Assembly: GCF_030863805.1 (NCBI RefSeq)
Contig: NZ_CP132957.1
Span: forward strand, 2,418,001 to 2,482,000
Direction of reading: 5' to 3'
Source: Kineothrix sp. MB12-C1
GTDB taxonomy: Bacteria > Bacillota > Clostridia > Lachnospirales > Lachnospiraceae
Length of the DNA: 64,000 nt
Translations under genes and position numbers: made by a program
Part shown: positions 24,663 to 34,646 of the stretch, one piece after another
Numbering within the stretch: position 1 is the stretch's first letter
Layout: every line of letters begins with the position of its first letter
Notes under the pieces: model-generated
The model's database searches: none
Told to the model about the DNA's origin: nothing
Seen by the model: only the letters and a program-made list of their open reading frames with translations

Positions 24663-27566
24663 ATGGATACAATATACGGGCGGATAAAAAGATGTGGGGT
24701 ATGGTGTGCGGCAATCATTATGTTATTGCTGTTCTTCCCGACGCTGAAACTACATGCGCAAGAGGATAAAATCAGGGTAGGATATTTTCTTATGCCTGGA
24801 TATCAGGAAATAACCGAAGGAGGAACCCGTTGGGGATTCGGTTATGATTATTTGCAGGAAATTGCCAAGTATACGGGATGGAAATATGAATTTGTCGTTG
24901 CGCCGTGGGATGAATGTTTGGACATGTTGGGTGCAGGAGAAGTTGATATTGTTACTTATGCCGAGAAGGTCTCGGACCGGATGGGAAACTTCGAATTTTC
25001 TTCTTATCCGATGGGGATGTCTTCTTCGGTTCTCACTGTTTTACCGGATGATGACAAGTATTACTATAACGACTTCTCCCGGTTTGAAGGAATGAAGATA
25101 GGAGTGGTCGAGGGGAGCGGTGCAGATAAGGATGTTGAAGAATTTTTCAGCAGTATTGCAGTATCGGTAAGCATTGAGTCGTTCGATACGGAGCATGATG
25201 TCAAGGAGGCATTGCAAGCCGGGATTATTGATGCGATTGGTGCCAGCAACCATCGCCGGGTGGATAATGAGAAGATTATTGCGACTTTCGATGTGACGCC
25301 ATTTTATGGAATTACGAAAAAAGGAAATGTCAAATTAATCAGCGAATTTAATCGGGCAATGGAAGAGATGATGCTGTCCAGTCCTTATTTTGAAAGAGAA
25401 CTGTATAGTAAATATTTTGAACAGAATGCATCCTATAGCATTGCGTTAACGAGAAAGGAAAAGAATTATGTGGATAACCATAAGACGCTTCGGCTTGCGG
25501 TTTCTCCGGATGCTAATGCCATGTGTTATTATAACGGCACAGAGTTCACGGGAATCGTACTGGATAGCGTCAAAGCGATCGCCGGAAAGGTAGGGCTTGA
25601 GGTCGAGTATGTAGAGACGGATTCCTATAAAGAGAGTCTGGAACAGTTGTGGGCCGGTGAAGTGGATCTGGTAGGTGATTTCTATTCCAACCACAGTTGG
25701 AGTGAGAAGAATGACTTCCTCATTACGGAGCCCTATATGGAGGTACAATATATAGAGATTCGGCGCCGTGAGAGGAGCAGACCGCCTGAAAAGACGAGAG
25801 TAGCTACCTGTGAGAACTTTTTCTTTAATACGGAATATATCTTAAAGCATTATCCGGAAGAGAATCTGGTTTATTTTGATAGGGAAGAGGATTGTGTAAA
25901 GGCGGTGCAGATGGGAACTGCAGACGTCGCCTTCATAAACCAATATACCGCTAAAGTCCTTCTTAAAAAAGATGAGAATTTAAGGCTGGATACCTTTACT
26001 CTTTTCGATACGGATCACGGTCTGTCCATCGCCTTGCAAAAAGATAACAAGGTGCTCCGTTCCATGTTGAATAAAGGAATCTCCAGTTTAGGAACTACAA
26101 ATATTAAGCGAATTGTGGAGTTCCATACGCAGAAGATAAACGAAGAAGTTTCTTTGATGAGTTATGTTTATTATAATCCTGTAGAATTTATCTTGATTTT
26201 AGGGATCCTTTTTTGTACAGCAATGGTTATATTGATCTATGTAGTTCTATCGAAGAAAAGATATAACCAACATATCTATGAACTGGCATTTCAAGATACG
26301 CTTACCGGCATTGGCAATATCCACTTTTTTGAAGAGTTCGTGGATAAGCGTTTCGGTGAATGCAGGGAAAAAGAGATTTTTATTATTTCTCTGGATATCA
26401 GTCATTTTTCAGCCATTAACGAAACTTATGGACGGCATGTGGGGGATTATACCATCAGATATGTGGGACAAAGGTTAAAGGAGCTGTATGGTAAAGAAGG
26501 AATTGTTGCGCGGAGTAAGGTGGATAACTTTTTAGTATTCGGAGTTATCGACGGAGATACGAAGGCTGAAGAATGGGTTGAAACGATCAAAGAAGAGATC
26601 GGGAAGTTCGTATATGAAGAAAAAGGAATTCGAAGAAACGAAATATATCTTAACTATGATTTTGGAATTGTTATAGAGTGGTGTACGAAAGAGACTTCCG
26701 CAAAAATCTTGATCGATCATGCGGAGATGGCGCGTAAGGTGGCCAAAAGAGGTGCTCACTTGTGCTATTTTAATGAAGATATGGAACAGCAGATCATTAG
26801 GGAAAATGTGATTACCGATAGTATGGTGCATGCTCTTAAGACAGGAGAATTTCAAGTATATTATCAGCCTAAGTATCGCATGGATAATGATGAAATTGTA
26901 GGAGCAGAAGCTTTGGTACGGTGGTTTAGTAAGGACTATGGTTTTATGAACCCCGGAGAGTTTATTTCTATTTTTGAGAATAACGGTTTCATTGTGGAGC
27001 TTGACTTCTATGTGATGGAGCAGGTATATCGGATGCTTCGGGAACGGATTGAATGCGGTGAAAAAGTGGTACAGGTATCTATTAATCAATCGAGACTTCA
27101 CTTTGCCCAGAATGACTATATCGAGCGGTTGGATGAACTGCGAAGCCGATATGAAATACCCATGAATCTGGTGGAGCTGGAACTGACAGAGTCCATTTTA
27201 GCTAACATACAAGATATCAGCATAATGGTGGATAAACTGAAAGCAAATGGATATTATTTATCTTTAGATGATTTCGGTTCCGGGTATTCTTCTTTAAATA
27301 TGTTAAAGGAGGTTCCGATCAATACGTTGAAGATAGATAAAGACTTCTTGAGCGGAGGAGACAAAGAAGGGCGGTCTCAGAAGGTAATTCGTAAGGTTGT
27401 AGAGCTTGCGGATGAGCTTGGTATGGATGTTGTATGCGAAGGCGTAGAAGAAAAGGAACAGGTAGAATTCCTGAAAAGTATAGGCTGTATGTATGCACAA
27501 GGGTATTATTATGCGAAGCCAATGCCGGAAGATGACTTCCGGAAGTTGTTGGACAATCGGTTTTAG
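24663..27566 (+). CDS. Receptor-type c-di-GMP phosphodiesterase: two solute-binding domains, degenerate GGDEF, EAL
   Basis: About 967 residues. An N-terminal membrane signal (about 11-30) is followed by two tandem extracytoplasmic family-3 solute-binding domains (about 35-260 and 275-490), one membrane helix (about 506-530), a GGDEF domain (about 542-690) and an EAL domain (about 720-960). The GGDEF position reads SKVDNF, so cyclase activity is not expected. The EAL domain keeps EALVRW, VELELTES, LDDFGSGYSS and LKIDKDFL, so it should hydrolyse c-di-GMP. It probably couples amino-acid-like ligand binding to c-di-GMP breakdown. ATG 24663 is chosen because it begins the signal segment; a TTG 90 nt upstream is also in frame. 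Confidence 0.9.
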   Translation: MDTIYGRIKRCGVWCAAIIMLLLFFPTLKLHAQEDKIRVGYFLMPGYQEITEGGTRWGFGYDYLQEIAKYTGWKYEFVVAPWDECLDMLGAGEVDIVTYAEKVSDRMGNFEFSSYPMGMSSSVLTVLPDDDKYYYNDFSRFEGMKIGVVEGSGADKDVEEFFSSIAVSVSIESFDTEHDVKEALQAGIIDAIGASNHRRVDNEKIIATFDVTPFYGITKKGNVKLISEFNRAMEEMMLSSPYFERELYSKYFEQNASYSIALTRKEKNYVDNHKTLRLAVSPDANAMCYYNGTEFTGIVLDSVKAIAGKVGLEVEYVETDSYKESLEQLWAGEVDLVGDFYSNHSWSEKNDFLITEPYMEVQYIEIRRRERSRPPEKTRVATCENFFFNTEYILKHYPEENLVYFDREEDCVKAVQMGTADVAFINQYTAKVLLKKDENLRLDTFTLFDTDHGLSIALQKDNKVLRSMLNKGISSLGTTNIKRIVEFHTQKINEEVSLMSYVYYNPVEFILILGILFCTAMVILIYVVLSKKRYNQHIYELAFQDTLTGIGNIHFFEEFVDKRFGECREKEIFIISLDISHFSAINETYGRHVGDYTIRYVGQRLKELYGKEGIVARSKVDNFLVFGVIDGDTKAEEWVETIKEEIGKFVYEEKGIRRNEIYLNYDFGIVIEWCTKETSAKILIDHAEMARKVAKRGAHLCYFNEDMEQQIIRENVITDSMVHALKTGEFQVYYQPKYRMDNDEIVGAEALVRWFSKDYGFMNPGEFISIFENNGFIVELDFYVMEQVYRMLRERIECGEKVVQVSINQSRLHFAQNDYIERLDELRSRYEIPMNLVELELTESILANIQDISIMVDKLKANGYYLSLDDFGSGYSSLNMLKEVPINTLKIDKDFLSGGDKEGRSQKVIRKVVELADELGMDVVCEGVEEKEQVEFLKSIGCMYAQGYYYAKPMPEDDFRKLLDNRF

Positions 27567-27621
27567 TATAATAAGACATATAAATATTGCAATTTGAAAA
27601 TTGGACGCGGTGGAGGCGTAT

Positions 27622-28521
27622 ATGGACGGAATACTGAATTTAGATAAAAAGCGGATGTGGTATGAAACGAAAAGGCTGCTCGGAGCTATAGGCGGCGTAT
27701 TAATGTATGCCATAGGTATGAACTTGTTCATTGTGCCCCAGGGATTATACACAGGTGGTCTTATGGGAGTGAGCCAGGTAATCCGTACCCTTTTGGTAGA
27801 GTATCTGGGATTCCCTTTTGGGAACTTCGATATTTCAGGTATTATTTATTATATTATAAATATACCTTTGTTTATTATAGCGATTAAGCGGTTAGGAAGA
27901 ATGTTTTTTCTAAAGACAGTAATCAGCGTTACGGCAATGTCATTTTTCCTCTTTATCGTATATATTCCATCCATTCCTATTATGGATGATATATTGGCAT
28001 CCTGTATTATCGGTGGAATTCTCTCGGGGGCAGGAATTGGCATTTGCCTGAAGATGGGAAGTTCCGATGGAGGGGCTAATATTTTAGGAGTTTTACTTAT
28101 TCGTTGGAAGAGGGACTTCAGTGTAGGAAAGGTGAACCTGACAATCAATCTCCTTTTATATGCGATTTGTCTCTTTCTCTTCGATGCTGAGACTGTTATC
28201 TACTCGCTTATTTATGCTGCAGTGTGCTCGTTCGCCGTGGACAAGGTATATTCTCAGAATATAAACGTAGAAGTAAAAGTAATTACGCGGCATGCCTGTG
28301 AGGAAATGGAGCAGGAAATCTTCACCAAACTGGAACGGGGAATTACAAAATGGGAAGCTCTTGGGGCCTATACCGATAATCGTGCGGAGGTGTTATATAT
28401 GATAGTATCGAAGTATGAAATCGGACGGCTGAAACATATCATAGGGAAGTATGACCCTAATGCATTTGTAGTGGTGCAAGAGGGGGTAAATGTAAGCGGG
28501 AATTTCCTGAAGAAATTGTAG
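27622..28521 (+). CDS. YitT-family membrane protein (DUF161/DUF2179)
   Basis: A 299-residue protein with about six hydrophobic segments in the first 200 residues (starting LLGAIGGVLMYAIGMNLFIVP) and a cytosolic C-terminal DUF2179 domain (about 215-295; VKVITRHACEEMEQEIF, GAYTDNRAEVLYMIVSKYEIGRLK). The conserved glycine/serine segment KMGSSDGGANILGVLL is typical of the YitT family. Function is unknown; a transport role is often suggested. GGAGG at 27612-27616 supports the ATG at 27622 over an upstream in-frame TTG. It is 56 bp downstream of the EAL gene and may be cotranscribed, and it converges on the PTS regulator gene with 8 bp between stops. Confidence 0.88.
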   Translation: MDGILNLDKKRMWYETKRLLGAIGGVLMYAIGMNLFIVPQGLYTGGLMGVSQVIRTLLVEYLGFPFGNFDISGIIYYIINIPLFIIAIKRLGRMFFLKTVISVTAMSFFLFIVYIPSIPIMDDILASCIIGGILSGAGIGICLKMGSSDGGANILGVLLIRWKRDFSVGKVNLTINLLLYAICLFLFDAETVIYSLIYAAVCSFAVDKVYSQNINVEVKVITRHACEEMEQEIFTKLERGITKWEALGAYTDNRAEVLYMIVSKYEIGRLKHIIGKYDPNAFVVVQEGVNVSGNFLKKL

Positions 28522-28529
28522 TTACGTTA

Positions 28530-30473
28530 CTATATTCTCTCAACCTGAGCAGTGAGCCTTTGGAAAAAGTCGTCATAATCTGTGGCAGACGCAAGTTCTT
28601 TTACATTTTGCATTTCCGAGAGCACGTCAATTAAGAAGTCGAACACTTCCGTAAAAGTTCTGCGGGAATCCTGGCTCACTCCTATAAGGACGATAATATA
28701 TATTTGCTTATCTCCCCATGTCATGGGGACATCACAGATAGTGAAAGAGATAAAGCTTTTCTTGCAGTCCTCCTGTAGCGAATGGGGAACTGCAATGCCT
28801 CCAAATCCTGTATCGGACAAGCTTTCTCTCTGTAATACATTCTCGGTAAGACTTTCTTCGGCCAGACCGAGCGCGATCGCGTTGCGGGTCATTTGGGTAA
28901 TGGCCTCGAATTTATCATGGAACGGAGGGTTCTTATAAAAGAGCTTAGGGTCTATGAAATCAGAGAAATAAGATTTCAATGCAGAGAATCTGTTCTTTCT
29001 TGAAATACTTTCCACATTTATCCTTATATTTTCCACATCGTCATTGGTAAGAAAGGGGCTGATAATCGTATGACGGCCCGTAATTACCATTTCTACTGTT
29101 GATATGATAAAGTCTGTATTCAAATTTTCCTGCTGATATTGTTCCGGAGATAATATGTATTTTATATTAAGGGAATCAGAAAAGATTCTGGAAATCTTTT
29201 CGATTGTCTTTTTGTGGTTACCGTAATAATCCGCATAAATAAATATACAGGATACTTTATTCATATTCTGCATGTTATTCTCAAAATAACCGCCGATATG
29301 AAGCGAAATAAAAGCGATCTCATCTTCCGACAGATGGATGCCGTAATCATTTTCGAACTCTTGTGCCACATAAACGGCCATATCGTAAATGAGTGGATAA
29401 GTCCCTTTTATTTTCATGGTCAAAGGATTCCGAATGACATAATCGTTTGTAATGCGATGGAACATATTGTTAACATGAATGATGAAACGAGCTTTAAAGT
29501 CGTCATCAAAAGGATCCAAATAATAGGTGTGTTCTACCTTGTTCAGTACATTTTCAGCGATATCTATATATTTTTGATTCACATATTGACTGATATTTCC
29601 GATGTTTACCGCATTATGGTCGATGACCGTAGTATTATGGGATATGGTTACGAACAATTGATAAAGCTCGGCATCGTTTATTGGGATATCGTATGTCTTG
29701 GACAGGTATTCTCCAAGTTGTACGGTTGCCCGATATTGTTCAGTATCCTGATATTGCTCCGTATCCCTATAGAGTAAGTTGTGCGGTTCCACCTGATCGA
29801 GCTTGGCGCCGTTTCTAATGCGGTCAATCATTACGATAGCATGAAGAGCTATATTGTTTAATGTGTAATCGTTGGAAAATAAATCATTTTCCTGTACGAG
29901 TATTCTCCATATGTTTCTTCTGAAATCCCAGAAATGATAATGAAATGTGAGGAGCTGGATCTCGTCCTCTAGGGCGAAATCGGAACTTCCGGGCAGTATC
30001 ATATTTCTCATAAGTGAACGTTTTTCCCGCTCATCACCCGTTACAAAAAGCATATCCCGGCTACGTTTTAATGTGAGCCGGAAACCTTCCAACGTCTTGC
30101 GGATGCTTTTTAGATCTTTCTCGATCGTTGCGATGCTTACGCAAAGCTCCTCTGAAAAATCAAAAATATTATATCCTCCTTTTAAGGTAATTAGCTTTTG
30201 TATTATGTATTTCCTCCGCATCTTCGGAGTATCTGCCTTCTCTCTGTCAACCTTTTCCTTGTAAGGAAAATATTTTTCCGCATCCAGGCGGTATCCGTCA
30301 GGCCCTGACTCGATTAGGGTAAATTCGCTGAATTTCTCGTTGATGGAAACTATGTATTTTCTGATCTGCCTGGTGGAAACATTGAACATATCGGCTAATT
30401 TCTGCGCTTTTATCCACTTATCACTTTCTTTGACCATATAGCGAAACAGACTGCTCTGGCGACTCTCTCCCAT
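28530..30473 (-). CDS. PTS-regulated transcriptional activator (LicR/MtlR-type; HTH, two PRD, EIIB-like and EIIA domains)
   Basis: About 647 residues with the modular layout of DNA-binding PRD regulators: N-terminal helix-turn-helix (ADMFNVSTRQIRKYI), a second HTH (FSEELCVSIATIEKDL), PRD1 and PRD2 with conserved histidines (about 190-405; HVNNMFHR, EDEIAFISLHIGGYF), an EIIB-like region without the active Cys, and a C-terminal EIIA domain with the phospho-His in GIAVPHS (about 560). Phosphorylation by PTS proteins should set activity according to sugar supply. ATG 30473 is preferred because GGAGG directly abuts the ATG at 30482. It is divergent from the Lac/Cel-type PTS operon, its likely target. 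A tandem D-T-E-Q-Y duplication lies in PRD1. Confidence 0.9.
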   Translation of the reverse strand: MGESRQSSLFRYMVKESDKWIKAQKLADMFNVSTRQIRKYIVSINEKFSEFTLIESGPDGYRLDAEKYFPYKEKVDREKADTPKMRRKYIIQKLITLKGGYNIFDFSEELCVSIATIEKDLKSIRKTLEGFRLTLKRSRDMLFVTGDEREKRSLMRNMILPGSSDFALEDEIQLLTFHYHFWDFRRNIWRILVQENDLFSNDYTLNNIALHAIVMIDRIRNGAKLDQVEPHNLLYRDTEQYQDTEQYRATVQLGEYLSKTYDIPINDAELYQLFVTISHNTTVIDHNAVNIGNISQYVNQKYIDIAENVLNKVEHTYYLDPFDDDFKARFIIHVNNMFHRITNDYVIRNPLTMKIKGTYPLIYDMAVYVAQEFENDYGIHLSEDEIAFISLHIGGYFENNMQNMNKVSCIFIYADYYGNHKKTIEKISRIFSDSLNIKYILSPEQYQQENLNTDFIISTVEMVITGRHTIISPFLTNDDVENIRINVESISRKNRFSALKSYFSDFIDPKLFYKNPPFHDKFEAITQMTRNAIALGLAEESLTENVLQRESLSDTGFGGIAVPHSLQEDCKKSFISFTICDVPMTWGDKQIYIIVLIGVSQDSRRTFTEVFDFLIDVLSEMQNVKELASATDYDDFFQRLTAQVERI

Positions 30474-30499
30474 GTTAATCATCCTCCAAGGTAAATTAA

Positions 30500-30536
30500 T
30501 TGTTACTGTTCATAGCGAAACTGTGAACTGTAACAA
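30500..30536. repeat. 37-bp near-perfect palindrome TTGTTACTGTTCA...TGAACTGTAACAA
   Basis: Arms 30500-30512 and 30524-30536 pair with one mismatch. It is either an operator for the adjacent PTS regulator or one more copy of the dispersed GTTACTGTTCA palindrome (compare 45321-45353). Confidence 0.6.
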
Positions 30537-30674
30537 ATACTTATCTACATGTATCTTATAGTATATTTAAAAAGAAGGCAATGTCAACTGTGCATATTGT
30601 TATTTGAGATAGTATAATATATGAGGTTTTTGTTAAAAATAACGAAAGTCCCGCAAGGTAGGAACTAAGTTTAT

Positions 30675-30703
30675 TTGAAAAGGTACTAAGATATTTCTAT
30701 AAT
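30675..30703 (+). promoter_or_regulatory. Promoter of the Lac/Cel-type PTS operon
   Basis: TTGAAA at 30675-30680, 17-nt spacer, TATAAT at 30698-30703. The predicted start is about 40 nt before the EIIB gene. Confidence 0.75.
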
Positions 30704-30749
30704 ATACTTACAAATAAATAAAAGCTTATAGATTATAGGAGGTGGTTAC

Positions 30750-31058
30750 ATGAAAAACGTATTATTAATATGCGGTACGGGCGCATCCAGTGGATTCATG
30801 GCTAAAAATATCCGTAAAGCAGCAAAAGAGGAAGGAAAGGATGTTAGCGTTAAGGCGAGAAGTGACTCGGAACTGGAGGAATATATAGAAGAGATAGATT
30901 TACTTCTCGTTGGTCCGCATCTGAAATACATGTTGGAGGATTTGAAGAAAGAAGCGGATCAATATAACGTTCCGGTAGAGATTATTCAGGAAGAAGCTTA
31001 TGGAAGCCTGGATGGCGAAGCAGTGCTGCGTCAGATAGAAAGTATTATTGAATTATAA
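30750..31058 (+). CDS. PTS EIIB component, lactose/cellobiose family
   Basis: A 102-residue cytosolic EIIB with the phosphocysteine loop LLICGTGASSGFMAKNI; Cys9 receives phosphate from EIIA and passes it to the sugar in EIIC. Length and the C-G-x-G-x-S-S pattern fit the Lac family (CelA/LicB-like). AGGAGG precedes the ATG. First gene of the operon EIIB, EIIC, EIIA, GH1, HPr; 48 bp before the EIIC gene. Components as separate polypeptides are usual for cellobiose/beta-glucoside-type systems. Confidence 0.95.
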   Translation: MKNVLLICGTGASSGFMAKNIRKAAKEEGKDVSVKARSDSELEEYIEEIDLLLVGPHLKYMLEDLKKEADQYNVPVEIIQEEAYGSLDGEAVLRQIESIIEL

Positions 31059-31106
31059 GCATAACTGATTGACGATGCTACTCACTAAGAAAGGAAAATA
31101 ACACTT

Positions 31107-32396
31107 ATGAAAAGGTTTATGGATTGGATGACGGAGAATTTTGCTCCCAGAATGAATAAACTCGCTAAGAATCCTTGGATATCATCGATTCAAGAAGCGA
31201 TTCTTTCAGCGATGCCGCTGATTTTAATTGGTTCCTTTGTTACAATGTTCAATATTATCGGGGAGTATGTTTCCTGGTTTCCTGATTTGAGTTTGATTAG
31301 CAGCTTTTCCTTTGGTTTGCTGTCTTTATGCCTGGCTTATCAGATTCCTTTTATTTTAATGGAAAAGAAGAAACATCGTAAAACAGCAAAACAGGCAGGA
31401 ATGGCTGGTATTTCCCTGTTTCTCTTATTGATTTACCCTCTCGCGGGCGATGTAGCCGGCTGGGCAGCAGAGGATGGTTCCTTCACGGGAACGGAAGGGC
31501 TCTCTATCCTTTTGGGACGTATGGGAACAGAAGGTATGTTGGCGGCTATTCTCGGCGGTCTATTCGTTGGGTGTATTATGAACTTATTTGCGAAGCATAC
31601 TTTCTTCAAAGAAGATTCGGCTATGCCTGATTTCATTATCGTATGGTTCGACACCCTTATCCCTATGCTGATTATTATTTTGGTGGGATGGATTTTCACT
31701 TTCCAGTTAGAGATAAGCTTATTTGCACTTATTAATCAAATATTTGCACCATTTATAGCGGTAGGACAGTCCTTCTGGGGATTTGTACTTTTCAACTTCC
31801 TTGCATTCGCTTTCCTTTATAGTTTTGGTATTTCCACATGGGTGCTTTATCCGGTAATGGCGGCAATTATGCTTCCTGCAATCGGAGCAAATTCAGTAGC
31901 AGCGCCCGGCAGCGAATTATATATTCACACTAATGAGACATTGAACCTGTTCCTGATTGGCGGCGGCGGTACCACATTGGGATTGAATGTCTTAATGTTA
32001 TTCTCCAAATCCAAGCGTTTGAAAGTAGTAGGGCGTTCTTGCATCGTTCCTTCCATTTTCAATATTAATGAACCGGTAGTATTTGGCGCACCTATCGCAT
32101 TTAACCCGTTATTGATGATTCCTATGTGGATTATGGGCTTTATTGGTCCTGTGATTACCTATGCGGCCCTGTCTCTGGGGTTAGTTCCGATTCCTACACA
32201 GGTATTTAATTTCTGGTATTTACCCGGACCGATTATCGGTTATATGGTAACGCAGTCAATTGCAGGTGTATTCCTCGTTCTTATTATCTTTGCACTTTCC
32301 TGTGTTGTATACTATCCTTTCCTGAAAGTATATGATAACCAGGAATATGTAAAGGAGCAGGAGAAAATAAAAGAAAGCAGCAGTGCCAGAGCGTAG
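31107..32396 (+). CDS. PTS EIIC component, lactose/cellobiose family permease
   Basis: A 429-residue membrane permease (about ten hydrophobic segments) with the CelB/LacE-type start MKRFMDWMTENFAPRMNKLAK and the conserved substrate-site stretches FNINEPVVFGAPIAFNPLL (about 317-335) and YLPGPIIGYMVTQS. The Asn-Glu-Pro motif of this family is present. It translocates and presents the sugar for phosphorylation by EIIB. The GH1 enzyme downstream suggests a 6-phospho-beta-glycoside or related conjugate. The actual sugar cannot be told from sequence. Confidence 0.95.
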   Translation: MKRFMDWMTENFAPRMNKLAKNPWISSIQEAILSAMPLILIGSFVTMFNIIGEYVSWFPDLSLISSFSFGLLSLCLAYQIPFILMEKKKHRKTAKQAGMAGISLFLLLIYPLAGDVAGWAAEDGSFTGTEGLSILLGRMGTEGMLAAILGGLFVGCIMNLFAKHTFFKEDSAMPDFIIVWFDTLIPMLIIILVGWIFTFQLEISLFALINQIFAPFIAVGQSFWGFVLFNFLAFAFLYSFGISTWVLYPVMAAIMLPAIGANSVAAPGSELYIHTNETLNLFLIGGGGTTLGLNVLMLFSKSKRLKVVGRSCIVPSIFNINEPVVFGAPIAFNPLLMIPMWIMGFIGPVITYAALSLGLVPIPTQVFNFWYLPGPIIGYMVTQSIAGVFLVLIIFALSCVVYYPFLKVYDNQEYVKEQEKIKESSSARA

Positions 32397-32471
32397 TGAA
32401 AGCATTGCTAAAGCATAGAAAATAGAAAGATTTCACTCTTTTAAAGATCGTGAAAGGAGTATGGATAAAAT

Positions 32472-32822
32472 ATGGATATGGAAAAGGTGACCGGTGATGA
32501 GTTGAACCAAGCTGCCATGCAGATTATTATGTTGGCCGGAGACGGAAGAAATCTTCTGACAGAAGCGGTAAAGTCTGTTATGGGGAATGCTTCCGAAGAA
32601 GAGACGGATGAAAAACTAAGACAAGCGAAAGAAAAGATTGTGGAGGCACATCGAATCCAAACCAAAATGATACAGGATACGATAGAAGATGAGGAATTGC
32701 AGACAACCCTTCTTTTCTCACATGCGCAGGATACATTGATGACTATATACTCAGAACTCAATATGACGGGCCACATTATAAGCATGTACCGTAAGCTTTC
32801 CGATAAGATCGATACGAAGTAA
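32472..32822 (+). CDS. PTS EIIA component, lactose/cellobiose family
   Basis: A 116-residue helical protein with the Lac-type EIIA features: IIMLAGDGRNLLTEAV near the N-terminus, the AHRIQT segment, and the active-site His in LLFSHAQDTLMT (about residue 83), which accepts phosphate from HPr. It acts as a trimer in this family. GGAGT precedes the ATG and only 12 bp separate it from the GH1 gene. The phosphate donor may be the HPr encoded two genes later. Confidence 0.94.
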   Translation: MDMEKVTGDELNQAAMQIIMLAGDGRNLLTEAVKSVMGNASEEETDEKLRQAKEKIVEAHRIQTKMIQDTIEDEELQTTLLFSHAQDTLMTIYSELNMTGHIISMYRKLSDKIDTK

Positions 32823-34274
<1,452 letters not shown>

Positions 34275-34290
34275 GGAGGTGGCCATTCCC

Positions 34291-34548
34291 ATGAAAGAAT
34301 TTCGATATACAGTTATGGATCCCCTCGGTATGCACGCAAGACCAGCCGGAATCTTTGTGAAGGAAGCATCTTCCTGCGAAAGTAGTGTTAGGCTGACAAA
34401 AGGAGAAAAAAGTGTAGATGCTAAGAAAATCTTCGGCGTAATGGGTCTGCTGGTAAAGTGTGGAGATGAAGTGACTGTAACGGTAGAAGGTCCGGATGAA
34501 GCTGAAGTTGTAATGAGATTGGAAGAATTCATGAAAAACAATCTATAA
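34291..34548 (+). CDS. HPr-family phosphocarrier protein lacking Ser46
   Basis: An 85-residue HPr. The PTS histidine is present in LGMHARPAG (His15 equivalent), so it should carry phosphate from EI to EIIA. The site that HPr kinase phosphorylates (Ser46 in V-N-L-K-S-I-M-G) reads VDAKKIFGVMG, with Lys at that position. It therefore should not take part in CcpA-dependent repression or be inhibited by the kinase encoded at 42396. ATG 34291 is used because AAGGAGG (34273-34279) overlaps the alternative GTG. Last gene of the PTS operon, suggesting an HPr dedicated to this system, and followed by a strong terminator. Confidence 0.9.
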   Translation: MKEFRYTVMDPLGMHARPAGIFVKEASSCESSVRLTKGEKSVDAKKIFGVMGLLVKCGDEVTVTVEGPDEAEVVMRLEEFMKNNL

Positions 34549-34563
34549 ATTGTTAAAATATTG

Positions 34564-34605
34564 CGGAGGTATCAGGATATTAATCCCTGATACCTCCGTT
34601 TTATA
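34564..34605 (+). terminator. Terminator of the Lac/Cel-type PTS operon
   Basis: CGGAGGTATCAGG (34564-34576) pairs perfectly with CCTGATACCTCCG (34586-34598), followed by TTTTATAAT. Confidence 0.95.
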
Positions 34606-34646
34606 ATATCTATATCATGACCTTTTGACCCTGATATCATTTTATT

